In this document: positions 25,462 to 34,872 of the stretch, piece after piece
How the letters are laid out: each line of letters begins with the position of its first letter
How positions within the stretch are numbered: the stretch's first letter is position 1
NCBI RefSeq assembly: GCF_014137975.1
Contig: NZ_JACGWZ010000001.1
Coordinates: forward strand, 372,001 to 436,000
Reading direction: 5' to 3'
Length of the DNA: 64,000 nucleotides
Source of the DNA: Halosaccharopolyspora lacisalsi
GTDB taxonomy: Bacteria; Actinomycetota; Actinomycetes; Mycobacteriales; Pseudonocardiaceae
Notes under the pieces: generated by a model
Told to the model about the DNA's origin: nothing
What the model saw: only the letters and a program-made list of their open reading frames with translations
Database searches by the model: none
Position numbers and translations under genes: made by a program

Positions 25462-26238
25462 ATGAGTGCTTCGACAGCGGGCGCGGACACCGATGCGTCA
25501 TCGGCCCGGATTCCGAGCCAGCGCCGTCGGGCGTCCGCCCACGAACCCTCCGACAGCGGCCTCCCCACGGTTCTCATGGGACTGACCGTGCTCAGCGGCA
25601 TCATCGACGCGGTCAGCTACCTCGGGCTCGGGCGGCTGTACCTGGGGAAGATGACCGGTAATATCGTCGTTCTCGGTATCTCCACCGCGCAGGTGCCGGG
25701 GTTCTCGTTGAGCGCCCCGGGGACCGCGCTGTTGTCCTTCCTGGTGGGAGCCGTTCTGGGAGGACGGTTAAGGACCGATCTCGGGCATACCAAGTTCCGG
25801 TGGGTGACGGTGGCGCTGGCGCTCGAGGCGAGCCTGCTGGCGGCCTCCGCGAGTACCGCCGGCGTGGCCGCCGCGGACGGCTCCGGACTGACGGAGACCG
25901 AGATCCTGGTTCTGATCATGTTGCTGGCCATGGCCATGGGGCTGCGCAACGCCACCGTGCGCAAGCTCGCGATCCCGGACATGACCACCACGCTCATCAC
26001 GCTCACCCTGGCCGACGTGGCTGCCGACTCCTTTCTGGCGGGGCGGCGCAATCCGCGCTTGAACCGCAGGATCGGTGCCGTGCTCTCGATCTTCGGCGGG
26101 GCGCTCCTCGGCGGTTACCTCGTGTTCAGGTACGGGTTGGCGGTGCCGTTGGCCGTCGCCGCCGCGCTGGCCACGGCGCTGGCCGTCGGGTATCCGGCGT
26201 CGTGCGTGTGGCGTGCCCGCGGGCGCACCCGTCGCTGA
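25462..26238 (+). CDS. YoaK/DUF1275 family membrane protein
   Basis: A 258-residue protein with about six TM helices. The family core is LTVLSGIIDAVSYLGLGRLYLGKMTGNIVVLG near residues 38-69 and LLAMAMGLRNATVRKLAIPDMTTTLITLTLADVAAD near 155-190, both typical of DUF1275. Function is unknown; members are sometimes called transporters. The N-terminal 35 residues are polar. ATG 25462 is used, and the in-frame start at 25435 is weaker. It is monocistronic; the LacI gene starts 200 bp later on the same strand with its own operator-like sites. Confidence 0.88.
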   Translation: MSASTAGADTDASSARIPSQRRRASAHEPSDSGLPTVLMGLTVLSGIIDAVSYLGLGRLYLGKMTGNIVVLGISTAQVPGFSLSAPGTALLSFLVGAVLGGRLRTDLGHTKFRWVTVALALEASLLAASASTAGVAAADGSGLTETEILVLIMLLAMAMGLRNATVRKLAIPDMTTTLITLTLADVAADSFLAGRRNPRLNRRIGAVLSIFGGALLGGYLVFRYGLAVPLAVAAALATALAVGYPASCVWRARGRTRR

Positions 26239-26287
26239 TGGCGAGGATTTCGCTCGCATCGGTGAGGGCGTGGTGCCGGTGAAATAT

Positions 26288-26311
26288 GAAAGCGATTACG
26301 CAAGCGCTTTC
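26288..26311. promoter_or_regulatory. LacI-type operator palindrome
   Basis: GAAAGCG-N10-CGCTTTC is perfect over 7-bp arms. The word AAGCGATT (26290-26297) recurs on the opposite strand in TAGCAATCGCTTACG at 26365-26379, about 80 bp downstream. Both precede the LacI gene, and such paired sites fit autoregulation by looping. Confidence 0.6.
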
Positions 26312-26439
26312 GTATGATGTGTCCGTGGCGATGACGGCCGAGAGGCGATCGGGTGGATTTGCCGTAGCAATCGCTTACGTAACAACTTTTCGCGCGGTAG
26401 GATTGCCGGAACGGGTTTTCGGGAGGTTCGGGAGGCATC

Positions 26440-27432
26440 GTGACGACCATGGCTACGGTCGCCCGGGTGGCGGGCGTGTCCGTCGCGACGGTCTCGCATG
26501 TTCTCAACGACACCCGGCCGGTTCGTTCGGCGACTCGTCAGGCCGTCCTCGAGGCGGTCGACGAGCTCGGCTACACGCACAACACGCTGGCGCGCTCGCT
26601 GGTCACCGCGAGCACCCGGACCATCGCCGTGGCCATTTCGACGGTGAACAACCCGTATCTCACCGACCTCCTGCAGGGCATCGAGGCAGAGGCCGTCGCC
26701 AGTGGCTACACCCTGTTGTTCGGTGATCCGCACGACGACCCGGACCACGAGCTGGACGTGGTGCGCACGCTGCACCAGCGCAGGGTGGACGGTGTGATCG
26801 TCGCCCCCTCCGCGCGTCCGACCGAGTTGGTGCGCTACCTCGACCGGCACCGGGTTCCCGCCGTTTTCGTGGACCGGTTGGTCGGCGAGGGATACGACCA
26901 GGTGACCGCCGAGAGCGCCGAACCGGTGGCGCGGCTGGTCGACCACCTCGCCGAGCACGGTCACCGCAGGATCGGGATGGTCTCCGGGTTGCCGGGCCTG
27001 AGCACGACGGCGGAGCGCGTCGCGGGCTACCGGCAGGGTTTGTGGCGGAACCGGCTGGTCGACGAGGACCTGATCGCGACCGGTTACTCGGAACCGGACG
27101 GAGCCTACGGCGCGGTGTCGCGGCTGCTGTCCGACGAGACGATCACGGCGCTGGTGACCGGTAACAACTTCATGACCATCGGTGCGATGCGTGCGCTGCG
27201 GGACACGGGACGTTCGATCCCCGAGGACATCGCGCTGGTCTCCTACGACGACTTCGCCTGGGCGGACCTGTTCTCCCCACGCCTGACGGCCGTCGCGCAG
27301 CCGAGCCGCGAACTCGGCGTGCGGGCGGTGCGGTTGTTGTTGAGTCGGCTGGCCGACCCCGAGCAGCAGCCGCGCACCGTCCGGTTGCCCACCACCCTCA
27401 TGCACCGGGAATCCTGCGGCTGCCGCACCTGA
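26440..27432 (+). CDS. LacI-family transcriptional regulator
   Basis: A 330-residue regulator. The N-terminal helix-turn-helix and hinge read TMATVARVAGVSVATVSHVLNDTRPVRSATRQAVLEAVDELGYTHNTLARSL, standard LacI. The periplasmic-binding-protein-like core follows, with GVIVAPSARPTELVRYL, RIGMVSGLPGLSTTAERVAGYRQ and DIALVSYDDFAWADLFSP (effector-loop Asp). GTG 26440 is preceded by GGGAGG at 5 nt. It runs tail to tail with the permease gene (5-bp gap) and probably controls the permease/formamidase unit, although the only operators seen are before itself. The ligand is unknown. Confidence 0.92.
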   Translation: MTTMATVARVAGVSVATVSHVLNDTRPVRSATRQAVLEAVDELGYTHNTLARSLVTASTRTIAVAISTVNNPYLTDLLQGIEAEAVASGYTLLFGDPHDDPDHELDVVRTLHQRRVDGVIVAPSARPTELVRYLDRHRVPAVFVDRLVGEGYDQVTAESAEPVARLVDHLAEHGHRRIGMVSGLPGLSTTAERVAGYRQGLWRNRLVDEDLIATGYSEPDGAYGAVSRLLSDETITALVTGNNFMTIGAMRALRDTGRSIPEDIALVSYDDFAWADLFSPRLTAVAQPSRELGVRAVRLLLSRLADPEQQPRTVRLPTTLMHRESCGCRT

Positions 27433-27437
27433 GGTTT

Positions 27438-28865
27438 TCAGGTGCGACGTGCGTCCAGGGCTTCCGCCAGCTGGTTCTCGGCTTCCGGGCCCGCGGGTAC
27501 ACGAGGCACGCGAGTCAGGAACACCACCCCGACGGTCCAGAACACGATCATGATCAACCACTCGTGCGGCCAGGCCAGGGCGGCCGGCATACCGGGCAGG
27601 CACACCACGATCAGTGCGGAACTGAGCACCGCGGCCAGCACTCCGACGGTGCGGGCAGCGCGTACGCGGTACGGGCGCGCCAGCTCGGGTTCCCGTCGCC
27701 GCAGGACGAGGAAGGACACGGCGACCAGCAGGTATCCCACGGCGATGTTCGTCGCGCCGGCGTTGGACAACCACGTCAGCATCCTGTCGCCGAACAGCGG
27801 TGCGAGCACGCTGATCGCCCCGACGAACAGCACCGCGTTGCTCGGGGTCCGGTGACGCGGATGCAGCCTGGCGAACCAGCTCGGCAGCATGCCCGAGGTG
27901 CCCATGGCGTAGAGCAGTCGGCTCGCCCCGATCAGCAGCCCGTTCCAGCTGGTCAGGATTCCGGCGATGCCGCCGAGGACGAGCACCTGCCCCATCAGCT
28001 CGCTGTGGTAGACGGCCGTCATGGCCGCGGCGGTGTCCAGTTCGGAGGCTTGCAGTGCTCCTCCGCTCAGCGCGGTGCCCACGGTGAGTTGGACGAGGAC
28101 GTACCAGGCTGCTGCCAGGAGCACCGAGAGGACCAGCACCCGACCGATCTGGCGGTAGGGCAGCTTGATCTCCTCGGCGGACTGGGGGATGACGTCGAAT
28201 CCGACGAACAGGAACGGTGTGGCCACGACGACTCCGAGCACACCCGTGGCGCCCCCGGTGAACAGCGGTTCGGCGTGGCTCCACGAACCGCCGAGAACGG
28301 AGCCCACCACCAGCAACGCGCCGATGCCGAGCAGGAAGAGCACGGCCAGCGCCTGTATCACGGTGGCGGGACGGATGCCCACGTAGTTCACCGCGGTGAT
28401 CGCGACGGCGCCACCGACACCGACGAGTACCCAGCTCGGGTAAACTGCGGACCCCGCCATGGTCCACAGGGGGCTCGTCGACAGCGCTGCCGTCGACGTC
28501 CCGGGGAGCAGGTAGGACACGGTTTCCGGCAGTGCCACGGCTTCGAAGGCGACCACCGAGACGTAACCGAGCAGGACCGCCCACGAGGCGACGAAAGCCC
28601 AGCGGGTTCCCAGCGCACGCAGCGCGTAGTGGTGCTCCCCGCCGGCCTTGGGCATGGCGGCCACGAGCTCGGCGTAGGTCAGCCCCACCAGGCCGACGAC
28701 CATACCTCCCACGGCGAAGGCCAGGGCCGAGCCGAGCGTGCCCGCCTGCGCGAGGTAGTCGCCGGCCAGCACGACCCAGCCGAATCCGATCATCGAGCCG
28801 AATCCGAGCGCGATGACGTCCCGGCGTCCGAGCACTCGGACGAACGCCTCCTCGGTACTGCTCAT
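27438..28865 (-). CDS. APC-superfamily amino-acid/amide permease
   Basis: A 475-residue permease with about 12 TM helices. The first helix carries the APC consensus ALGFGSMIGFGWVVLAGDYLAQAG, and helix 3 reads LVGLTYAELVAAMPKAGGEHHYALRALG. A short cytosolic N-terminus precedes them. ATG 28865 is preceded by GGGAGC, and the upstream in-frame start is weaker. It follows the formamidase gene by 127 bp on the same strand, so it is a candidate importer for a short amide, amine or amino acid that feeds that enzyme. Confidence 0.87.
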   Translation of the reverse strand: MSSTEEAFVRVLGRRDVIALGFGSMIGFGWVVLAGDYLAQAGTLGSALAFAVGGMVVGLVGLTYAELVAAMPKAGGEHHYALRALGTRWAFVASWAVLLGYVSVVAFEAVALPETVSYLLPGTSTAALSTSPLWTMAGSAVYPSWVLVGVGGAVAITAVNYVGIRPATVIQALAVLFLLGIGALLVVGSVLGGSWSHAEPLFTGGATGVLGVVVATPFLFVGFDVIPQSAEEIKLPYRQIGRVLVLSVLLAAAWYVLVQLTVGTALSGGALQASELDTAAAMTAVYHSELMGQVLVLGGIAGILTSWNGLLIGASRLLYAMGTSGMLPSWFARLHPRHRTPSNAVLFVGAISVLAPLFGDRMLTWLSNAGATNIAVGYLLVAVSFLVLRRREPELARPYRVRAARTVGVLAAVLSSALIVVCLPGMPAALAWPHEWLIMIVFWTVGVVFLTRVPRVPAGPEAENQLAEALDARRT

Positions 28866-28992
28866 GCTCGCTCCCACGTGAACGCAGTCACCGCCGGCGG
28901 GCGGTGGCGATCATCTTCGGTCGCGTGCGAGGCGATTCGCAAGAGCCGTGGAAGTGGTGGGAAGCGGTGCCGGAGTGGCCGGGTCCGGTCGG

Positions 28993-30246
28993 TCAGGAGG
29001 AGGGAACGGCGCACTGCCCGCGGTCGGTGCGCACGGGTCCGGAGTCGCCGGGCCTGATGTCGACGTCGAAGATCTCCGTCGGCAGGTACAGCGTGCAACA
29101 GGCGTTGGGGATGTCCACGATCCCGCTGACCCGTCCCTCGATCGGCGCCGCGCACAGGATGAGATACGCCTGCTGCCCGGTGTAGCCGAACTGCTTGAGG
29201 TGGTCGATGGCGTTGAGGCAGGCGCGCCGGTAGGCGATGGTGGCGTCCATGTAGTGCTGCTCGCCGGACTCGTCCACCGACACTCCCATGAACGAGAGGA
29301 ACTCGGTGTAGTGCGGCTGCTGCCTGCCCGGCTCGAACAGCGGCATGCTCGTGCCGTAGCGGCGCATCCCGTCCTTGATCAATCCCACGCCGATGTCGAC
29401 GTGGCCGCCCATCTCCACGGCTCCGCAGAAGCTGATCTCGCCGTCGCCCTGGGCGAAGTGCAGGTCCCCGATCGAGAAGTTCGCCCCGGGGACGTAGACC
29501 GGGTAGTACACCCGGGAACCGACACCGAGATTCTTGATGTCGACGTTGCCGCCGTGCTCACGAGGAGGGACCGTGCGCGCCCCCTCGCGGGCCACGCGGT
29601 CGCGGGCCGCGCCGGTGAGCGTGCCCGGCAGGGCGGCGGATTCCAACGGTGGCAGTGCCAGCGGCGGAACCCGGTCGGGGTCGGTGTCGACGAGGGCCCG
29701 TTCGCGCCTGTTCCACTTGGTCAGCAGCTCCTCCGAGGGAGCGCATCCCGCCAGGCCGGGGTGGATGTTGGAGGCGATGCGCACTCCGGGCAGGTGGCGC
29801 GAGGTCGCGTAGCGACCGTGGAAGTCCCAGACCGCCTTGCCCGCTTCGGGGAAGTGGTCGGTGAGGAAGCCGCCGCCGTTGTCCCTGGCGAAGATCCCCG
29901 TGTAGCCCCAGCCCTGGCCGGGCTGGCCACCGCGACCGCGCTCGACCGTGTGCGCCGGGCCGATGTCGAGGTAGTCGACGACGAGCAGGTCACCGGGTTC
30001 GGCACCCGCGACGGCGACGGGACCGCTGAGCATGTGGTTGTGGTCCAGCACCATGTCGCGGACGTCGTCGGCCGAGTCGTTGTCGCCCACCTGGCCGTCG
30101 GTCCAGTCCTTGCACTCGATCCGGAACTCGTCGCCGGGACGCACCTCGGTGACCGCGGGGATCTCGGGATGCCAGCGGTTGTGCCCGGGAACGTCCTGGT
30201 CGTGCATCGACTTCGTCTGGTCGACGTGGAACACCGTCTCGGGCAT
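28993..30246 (-). CDS. fmdA: Formamidase/acetamidase
   Basis: A 417-residue enzyme of the FmdA/AmdA family that hydrolyses formamide (and sometimes acetamide) to ammonia and formate in the cytosol. Landmarks are FHVDQTKSMHDQDVPGHNRWHPEIP at the N-terminus, RDMVLDHNHMLSGPVAVAGAEPGDLLVVDYLDI, SNIHPGLAGCAPSEELL, NFSIGDLHFAQGDGEISFCGAVEM (metal and active-site region), and GVSVDESGEQHYMDATIAYRRACLNAIDHL, all diagnostic. ATG 30246 follows GAGGAGG. It is first in a probable two-gene unit with the APC permease, giving nitrogen from small amides. Confidence 0.93.
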   Translation of the reverse strand: MPETVFHVDQTKSMHDQDVPGHNRWHPEIPAVTEVRPGDEFRIECKDWTDGQVGDNDSADDVRDMVLDHNHMLSGPVAVAGAEPGDLLVVDYLDIGPAHTVERGRGGQPGQGWGYTGIFARDNGGGFLTDHFPEAGKAVWDFHGRYATSRHLPGVRIASNIHPGLAGCAPSEELLTKWNRRERALVDTDPDRVPPLALPPLESAALPGTLTGAARDRVAREGARTVPPREHGGNVDIKNLGVGSRVYYPVYVPGANFSIGDLHFAQGDGEISFCGAVEMGGHVDIGVGLIKDGMRRYGTSMPLFEPGRQQPHYTEFLSFMGVSVDESGEQHYMDATIAYRRACLNAIDHLKQFGYTGQQAYLILCAAPIEGRVSGIVDIPNACCTLYLPTEIFDVDIRPGDSGPVRTDRGQCAVPSS

Positions 30247-30372
30247 GGGGCCTCCTCGCCACCGGTCGGGGTGGGTCTCGCGCACCACCCGTGCTCCCGT
30301 GATAGCAGCGTTGCCGTCGGCGCGCGACCGGATCTCCCCGGCCCGGCGGCGCGGGCCGGGGAGAGGGCGACC

Positions 30373-31108
30373 TCAGGCGAGGTTCTTTTCCATGGCCTTC
30401 AGGTAGTTGCTCGTGAAGTGGTCCCGGAGCCCGTCGCCGGCGGGAGCGAGCGGGTCGGCGGTGAGTCCTCCGATCCTGTCTCCCAGGGTGCTCAGGTACG
30501 TCGCGTCCTCGTGCACGTTCCCGCCCGCGTCGAGGTAGCGCACGCTCTGCACGTGACTGCAGAGCGGCTCCGGCGGCACCGTCGGGACGACGTCGTTGTT
30601 GGCGAAGCGGAAGCAGCTGCGGCTCCTCGAAGTACAGCCGGGCCCCGGCCAGCATGGCCAGGGCCCCGCCGAGGCTGTGCCCGGTGATCCACAGGGTCTG
30701 CTCGTTGGTGCGATACTCCTTGATCGCGTCCCGAACGTCCGGGTACGCCGAGTCCAGCGCCTGGCTGAACCCGAGGTGGACCATGCCGTGCTGCGCAGGA
30801 CCGGGGGCGGTGGGTGCGTTGACGTCCGAGAGCCAGTCCTTGATGTTGGTCGGTTCGGTGCCGCGGAACGCCATGATGACCATGTTGTCGCTGGCCGCGA
30901 CGTGGGCCTGCGTGTCGTCCAGCGGGAACGACTCCTCGTGGCTGGTGTGGAAGAACCGGAACCGGTCGAAACCCCACTCGCCGGTCCTGGCGCGGATCGT
31001 GGACTCGTCCTCGTAGGCCAGTTCGGCGGTTCCGCACAGCCAGTAGGCCTGGTGCGTCCCGTACTCGGTGGCGTGGTGGTCGATGGGGCGATGGTCATCG
31101 GCGTGCAC
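30373..31108 (-). pseudogene. Class 3 lipase (pseudogene)
   Basis: The minus strand from GTG 31108 reads a class 3 (Thermomyces-type) lipase: HGMVHLGFSQAL, then WITGHSLGGALAMLAGARLYFEEPQLL with the nucleophile elbow GHSLG. Near 30610-30625 the frame shifts. The next frame gives RFANNDVVPTVPPEPLCSHVQSV, where Asp of NDVVP is the expected catalytic acid, and ends DHFTSNYLKAMEKNLA. About 30-35 residues normally found between these blocks (the Gly-Gln-Pro region) are missing, so the gene has both a frameshift and a deletion. The formamidase lies 127 bp downstream. Confidence 0.85.
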
Positions 31109-31267
31109 CTTTCGTCGTGCTTCGACGGAATTGCCGTGACCAAGTTAGAAGTCGTGGGGGCCGTGTCCGTGGGAATCAGAACGGCGTGAGAGTGACTTTT
31201 CACGACGATTCCGATGCTCGTCGTGAGTATCTCCTCCGCGGAAACGAGTTCTCGCCCGAATCACCAG

Positions 31268-32227
31268 TTACGAGGACGCCACCTCGGAATCGTCGGAACG
31301 CGAGGCGGGACGTCGGGACCAGAAGGAGGCCACGGTCGCCCCCGAGAGGTTGTGCCAGACCGAGAAGACCGCGGCGGGCAGGGCGGCCAGTGGCGTGAAG
31401 TGGACCGTGGCCAGGCTGGCGGCCAGCCCGGAGTTCTGCATCCCCACCTCCACGCTGACAGCGCGACGCGCCGCTTCGGTGAGTCCGACCGCCTTCGCGG
31501 CGAAGTAGCCCAGCGCCATGCCGCAGGCGTTGTGCAGGACGACGGCCAGCAGTACGAGCAACCCGGCGGAAAGCACCGTCCGGGCGTTGGATCCCACCAC
31601 GGCCGCGACCGTGACCACGATCCCCAGCACCGACACCAGCGGCAGGAGCGGAAGCGCGCGCTCCACCGCACGGGGAGCGAGCCAGCGCGTGCCGATACCG
31701 GCCACGACGGGAACGAGCACGATCTTGACGATGGACAGGAAGACCCCGACCGCGTCGACGGGCAGCGCCGAACCGGCCAGCCCGAGCACCAGCAGGGGCG
31801 TGAGCAGCGGTGCGAGCAGGGTGGAGAACGACGTCATCGCCACCGACAGCGCGACGTCGCCGCGGGCGAGGTAGACCACGACGTTGGAGGCCGTGCCGCC
31901 GGGGGAGGAGCCCACGAGCACCATGCCCACCAGCAGGGTCGCCGAGAGCCCCAGGGCCGCGCCGATGCCCCAGCCCAGCAGCGGCATGACGACGTACTGG
32001 GCGAGCAGTCCCACCAGCACCGCCCGGGGATGACGCAGCACCACGGAGAAGTCACCGGGCCGCAGCGTCAGCCCCATGCCGAACATGATGACCCCGAGCA
32101 GCAGCGGAATCGCCGGGGCCGCGCTCGCCGTGATCCCCGGCAGCAGCAGGCCCACGGCGGCGCCGGCCAGCACCAGCAGCGTGAACCACCGACCGATGAA
32201 TTCGGCGATTCCGCGCAGCGCGCTCAT
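31268..32227 (-). CDS. BASS-family sodium symporter-like transporter
   Basis: A 319-residue protein with about nine TM helices, matching the bile acid:sodium symporter (COG0385) family. The core is LLLGVIMFGMGLTLRPGDF, LAQYVVMPLLGWGIG, VGSSPGGTASNVVVYLARGDVALSVAMT (sodium and substrate crossover region) and SVEVGMQNSGLAASLAT. ATG 32227 is preceded by AAAGGAC at about 8 nt; an in-frame ATG at 32245 is also possible. Substrates in the family range from bile acids to pantoate and pyruvate, so none can be named here. It is divergent from the CBS protein. Confidence 0.85.
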   Translation of the reverse strand: MSALRGIAEFIGRWFTLLVLAGAAVGLLLPGITASAAPAIPLLLGVIMFGMGLTLRPGDFSVVLRHPRAVLVGLLAQYVVMPLLGWGIGAALGLSATLLVGMVLVGSSPGGTASNVVVYLARGDVALSVAMTSFSTLLAPLLTPLLVLGLAGSALPVDAVGVFLSIVKIVLVPVVAGIGTRWLAPRAVERALPLLPLVSVLGIVVTVAAVVGSNARTVLSAGLLVLLAVVLHNACGMALGYFAAKAVGLTEAARRAVSVEVGMQNSGLAASLATVHFTPLAALPAAVFSVWHNLSGATVASFWSRRPASRSDDSEVASS

Positions 32228-32572
32228 CAGCCCGTGTCCTTTCATGACAGAGGTCACCGCGGGAGAGGATTCCGCGGGAGGGTCGGTGACACACTGGCTC
32301 CGACGAGGATGTCTACCCGAATTCGTCTCACCGTGTAAAGGCGTCCCGAACCATGGACACCAAGAGGCAACGACGTGGTGCCGACATCCCGGCGTTCTCG
32401 CCGAGGCCTGTCGCGGCGGTGAAAGCGTCGTCGTGTTCGATTCAACGCGCACCGTCATGATTCCGGCGGGTTTTCGCGACGATCAACCCGGGTATGCCTC
32501 ACACGAACAGCCGGTGACCTCCTCGGCGCGGGATCGCCGAGGAGCACCGCACTCACCAGGAGGAGGGTAATC
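32228..32572. other. Divergent promoter region
   Basis: About 345 bp between the BASS and CBS genes, with no supported gene. It must carry both promoters. No long palindrome was seen. Confidence 0.4.
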
Positions 32573-32989
32573 GTGACCACAGCCAGGGAGATCATGACCG
32601 CCGGTGCGGACTGCGTGCGTACCGACCAGACGGCCGCCGACGCCGCTCGCCTGATGACCGACCGCGGGGTGGGCGCGCTGCCGATCTGCGGCAAGGACGA
32701 CAAGATCAAGGGCGTGCTGACCGACCGCGACCTGGTCGTCAAGGTGCTCGGCCCCGGCCGTGACGCGGGCACGTTCCCGGCCGGGGACCTCAACCAGGAG
32801 GAGGCCGCCACCGTCGGCGCCGACGACGCGGTCGAGGACGTGCTGGCCACCATGACCCGCTACAAGGTCCGTCGGCTGCCCGTCATCGACCAGCAGCGGC
32901 TCGTCGGCATGATCTCGTTGGCCGACGTCGCTCGTGCGCTGCCGGAGTCGCAGGTCGGTGACCTGGTCGAGGTCCTCAGCAGCGAGTGA
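32573..32989 (+). CDS. CBS-domain pair protein
   Basis: A 138-residue protein made of two CBS motifs (TAREIMTAGADCVRTDQTAADAARLMTDRGVGALPI and DAVEDVLATMTRYKVRRLPVIDQQRLVGMISLADVARALP), a Bateman module that binds adenine nucleotides. Such stand-alone proteins are often dormancy- or stress-induced in actinobacteria. GTG 32573 is preceded by GGAGGAGGG. The next gene, DUF6480, lies 123 bp downstream on the same strand and is also a typical stress-region gene. The ligand here (AMP, ATP or SAM) is unknown. Confidence 0.92.
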   Translation: MTTAREIMTAGADCVRTDQTAADAARLMTDRGVGALPICGKDDKIKGVLTDRDLVVKVLGPGRDAGTFPAGDLNQEEAATVGADDAVEDVLATMTRYKVRRLPVIDQQRLVGMISLADVARALPESQVGDLVEVLSSE

Positions 32990-33112
32990 GTCCTCCGGGG
33001 ACTCTCCGCGGGGGTTCCACGGTTGGAGCATCACCGGTGCGGGAACACCGGGAGGAGGACTCGTGGAGTGGCCGGTGGTTCCACCGGCCACCGACCGCGG
33101 GGAGGTGTCGAC

Positions 33113-33394
33113 ATGTCAGAGAACCGCCCCGACCCGGATCACGGATCATCCGGTCCCGATCCGGATCGCGAAACACCCGGGCCCGATCCCGACGTGGTTC
33201 CCGGACTGGGGCCGGGCGGGGACGTACCACCCGGAGAGACGCCACCGGAATCGGCGACGACCTCGGGCCTGTCCCGGCAGGAGAAGGGGCCGGTCCGCTG
33301 GACGCACCTGATCACGCTGTTCGCTCTGCTGATCGTCGTGCTGGCCGTCGCGGCGTTCTTCGGCGGATATCTCTTCGGGTTGTTCCAGATCTGA
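33113..33394 (+). CDS. DUF6480 family small membrane protein
   Basis: A 93-residue protein. The first 55 residues are disordered and rich in Pro, Asp and Gly (PDPDxxPGPDPD...). One C-terminal TM helix follows (LITLFALLIVVLAVAAFFGGYLFGLF). This matches the DUF6480 family of small actinobacterial membrane proteins with unknown function. ATG 33113 follows GGGGAGG by 6 nt. It lies near CBS and DUF3040 genes, a grouping common in stress-induced regions. Confidence 0.75.
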   Translation: MSENRPDPDHGSSGPDPDRETPGPDPDVVPGLGPGGDVPPGETPPESATTSGLSRQEKGPVRWTHLITLFALLIVVLAVAAFFGGYLFGLFQI

Positions 33395-33432
33395 CGAGGA
33401 TGTGCGGTTTCGGAGCGAATCGCACATCCTCG
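33395..33432. terminator. Bidirectional terminator
   Basis: A perfect 12-bp stem CGAGGATGTGCG/CGCACATCCTCG with a 14-nt loop (GTTTCGGAGCGAAT) lies between the convergent DUF6480 and DUF3040 genes. The loop resembles the TTTCGCGCGAA motif found elsewhere. Confidence 0.75.
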
Positions 33433-33453
33433 CCGCGCCGTTCCTCCGGTGGA

Positions 33454-33750
33454 TCACCCGCTGGGCGAACGGCCGCCGTGCTTCCTCCTGAGCCACAGCA
33501 GCGTGATTCCGGGCAGGAGCGCGAAAACCCCCAGGGCCACCGCGCCGGGGACGGAGCCGCCCGCGAGGCTGACCAGGGCCAGCACCACGAGAAAGACCAT
33601 CGTCGCCAGCAGCAGGCCGTGTAGCGTGCGCGCCCGCTGCCGAGGAGTTCTACGGTCGAAACACCGCAGCCTCATGGCCAGGTCCGGGTCGTCCTCGGTC
33701 AGTTGGTGCTCGATGGCAGCCAACCGTTGCCGCTCCCGCTTGCTCAACAT
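33454..33750 (-). CDS. DUF3040 family membrane protein
   Basis: A 98-residue protein. The start MLSKRERQRLAAIEHQLTEDDPDLAMRLR is the DUF3040 hallmark, followed by two TM helices (TLHGLLLATMVFLVVLALVSLAGG, VPGAVALGVFALLPGITLLWL) and a basic tail. Function is unknown, although the family is common in actinobacteria. GGGGG precedes ATG 33750; an in-frame GTG at 33765 with GGAG is equally possible. Confidence 0.85.
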   Translation of the reverse strand: MLSKRERQRLAAIEHQLTEDDPDLAMRLRCFDRRTPRQRARTLHGLLLATMVFLVVLALVSLAGGSVPGAVALGVFALLPGITLLWLRRKHGGRSPSG

Positions 33751-33843
33751 GCCGACCCCCGGCACGAGTGCTCCTACCGTTGCCCGTTCGACCTCTCGGT
33801 TTCCCGTTTCGGCGGCTCGTTAAGCCCCTCCCGGGCACCGAGT

Positions 33844-34836
33844 TCAGCGATGGATGGTCGTCATGCCCTGCTCGTTGTAGCGCTGGCCCGCGGCCACGCC
33901 GCGTGGTGCGACCGCCTCGATCGCGTCGAGATCGGACTGGCTCAGCGAGATGGTGGCGGCCCCGAGGTTCTCCTCCAGGTACTCGCGCCGCTTCGTGCCC
34001 GGGATGGTGACGATGTCCTCGCCCTGGGCGAGCACCCAGGCCAGCGCGAGCTGCGTGGGGGTGATGCCCTTGCGGTCGGCGAGCTGGTGCACCTGGTCCA
34101 CCACCGCCAGGTTGCGGTCGAAGTTCGCACCCTGGAACCGGGGCGATCCCCGGCGCCAGTCGTCGGTGGGCAGGTCGTCCAGCCCCCGGATCGTGCCGGA
34201 CAGGAACCCGCGCCCCAGCGGTGAGTAGGCGACGAAACCGATGCCCAGTTCGCGGCAGGTGTCCAGCACGCCGTTGTCCTCCGGTTCACGGCTGAACAGC
34301 GAGTACTCCGTCTGCACCGCCGTGACCGGGTGGGTCTCGTGCGCCCGCCGGATCGACTCCGGAGCGGCCTCGGAGATGCCGAGATAACTCACCTTGCCCG
34401 CTTCGACCAGCTCGGACATGGCTCCCCACGTCTCGGCGACGGGCACGTCCGGGTCCACGCGGTGCTGGTAGTAGAGGTCCACGTGGTCCACGCCGAGCCG
34501 TCGCAACGAGCCGTCGACGGCCTGCCGCACGTACTCCGGCCGTCCGTTGACCCGGCCGACGAGGTTGCCGTTGGCGTCGACCTCGTTGCCGAACTTCGTG
34601 GCGAGCACGACCTCGTCACGACGCTTGCCCAGGGTTCGCCCGATCAGCCGCTCGTTCGTCCACGGGCCGTACATGTCGGCCGTGTCGAGGAACGTGGCAC
34701 CGAGGTCGAGCGCGCGCAGGATCGTGGCGGCCGACTCCTGGTCGTCACCGCCGGTGTAGGCGAAACTCATGCCCATGCACCCCAGCCCCTGCGCGGGCAC
34801 GGTCAGGCCCTGGCTTCCCAAACTCCGTTGCTGCAT
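33844..34836 (-). CDS. Aldo/keto reductase
   Basis: A 330-residue (beta/alpha)8 NADPH-dependent reductase of the YhdN/AKR13 type. The catalytic tetrad is in place: Asp of [10 protein letters not shown], Tyr of the same motif, Lys of VVLATKFG and His of [10 protein letters not shown]. The C-terminal [14 protein letters not shown] binds NADPH. It would reduce aldehydes or ketones in the cytosol. It follows a second aldo/keto reductase gene by 36 bp on the same strand and the two likely form an operon. Confidence 0.93.
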   Translation of the reverse strand: MQQRSLGSQGLTVPAQGLGCMGMSFAYTGGDDQESAATILRALDLGATFLDTADMYGPWTNERLIGRTLGKRRDEVVLATKFGNEVDANGNLVGRVNGRPEYVRQAVDGSLRRLGVDHVDLYYQHRVDPDVPVAETWGAMSELVEAGKVSYLGISEAAPESIRRAHETHPVTAVQTEYSLFSREPEDNGVLDTCRELGIGFVAYSPLGRGFLSGTIRGLDDLPTDDWRRGSPRFQGANFDRNLAVVDQVHQLADRKGITPTQLALAWVLAQGEDIVTIPGTKRREYLEENLGAATISLSQSDLDAIEAVAPRGVAAGQRYNEQGMTTIHR

Positions 34837-34872
34837 GTCAGTGGCTCCAGGTAAGTCGCTGTGGCTTCGGGC

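Noticed and set aside
26296-28584. Long minus-strand frame through lacI and the permease
   Set aside because: It overlaps real genes in other frames and shows no domain.
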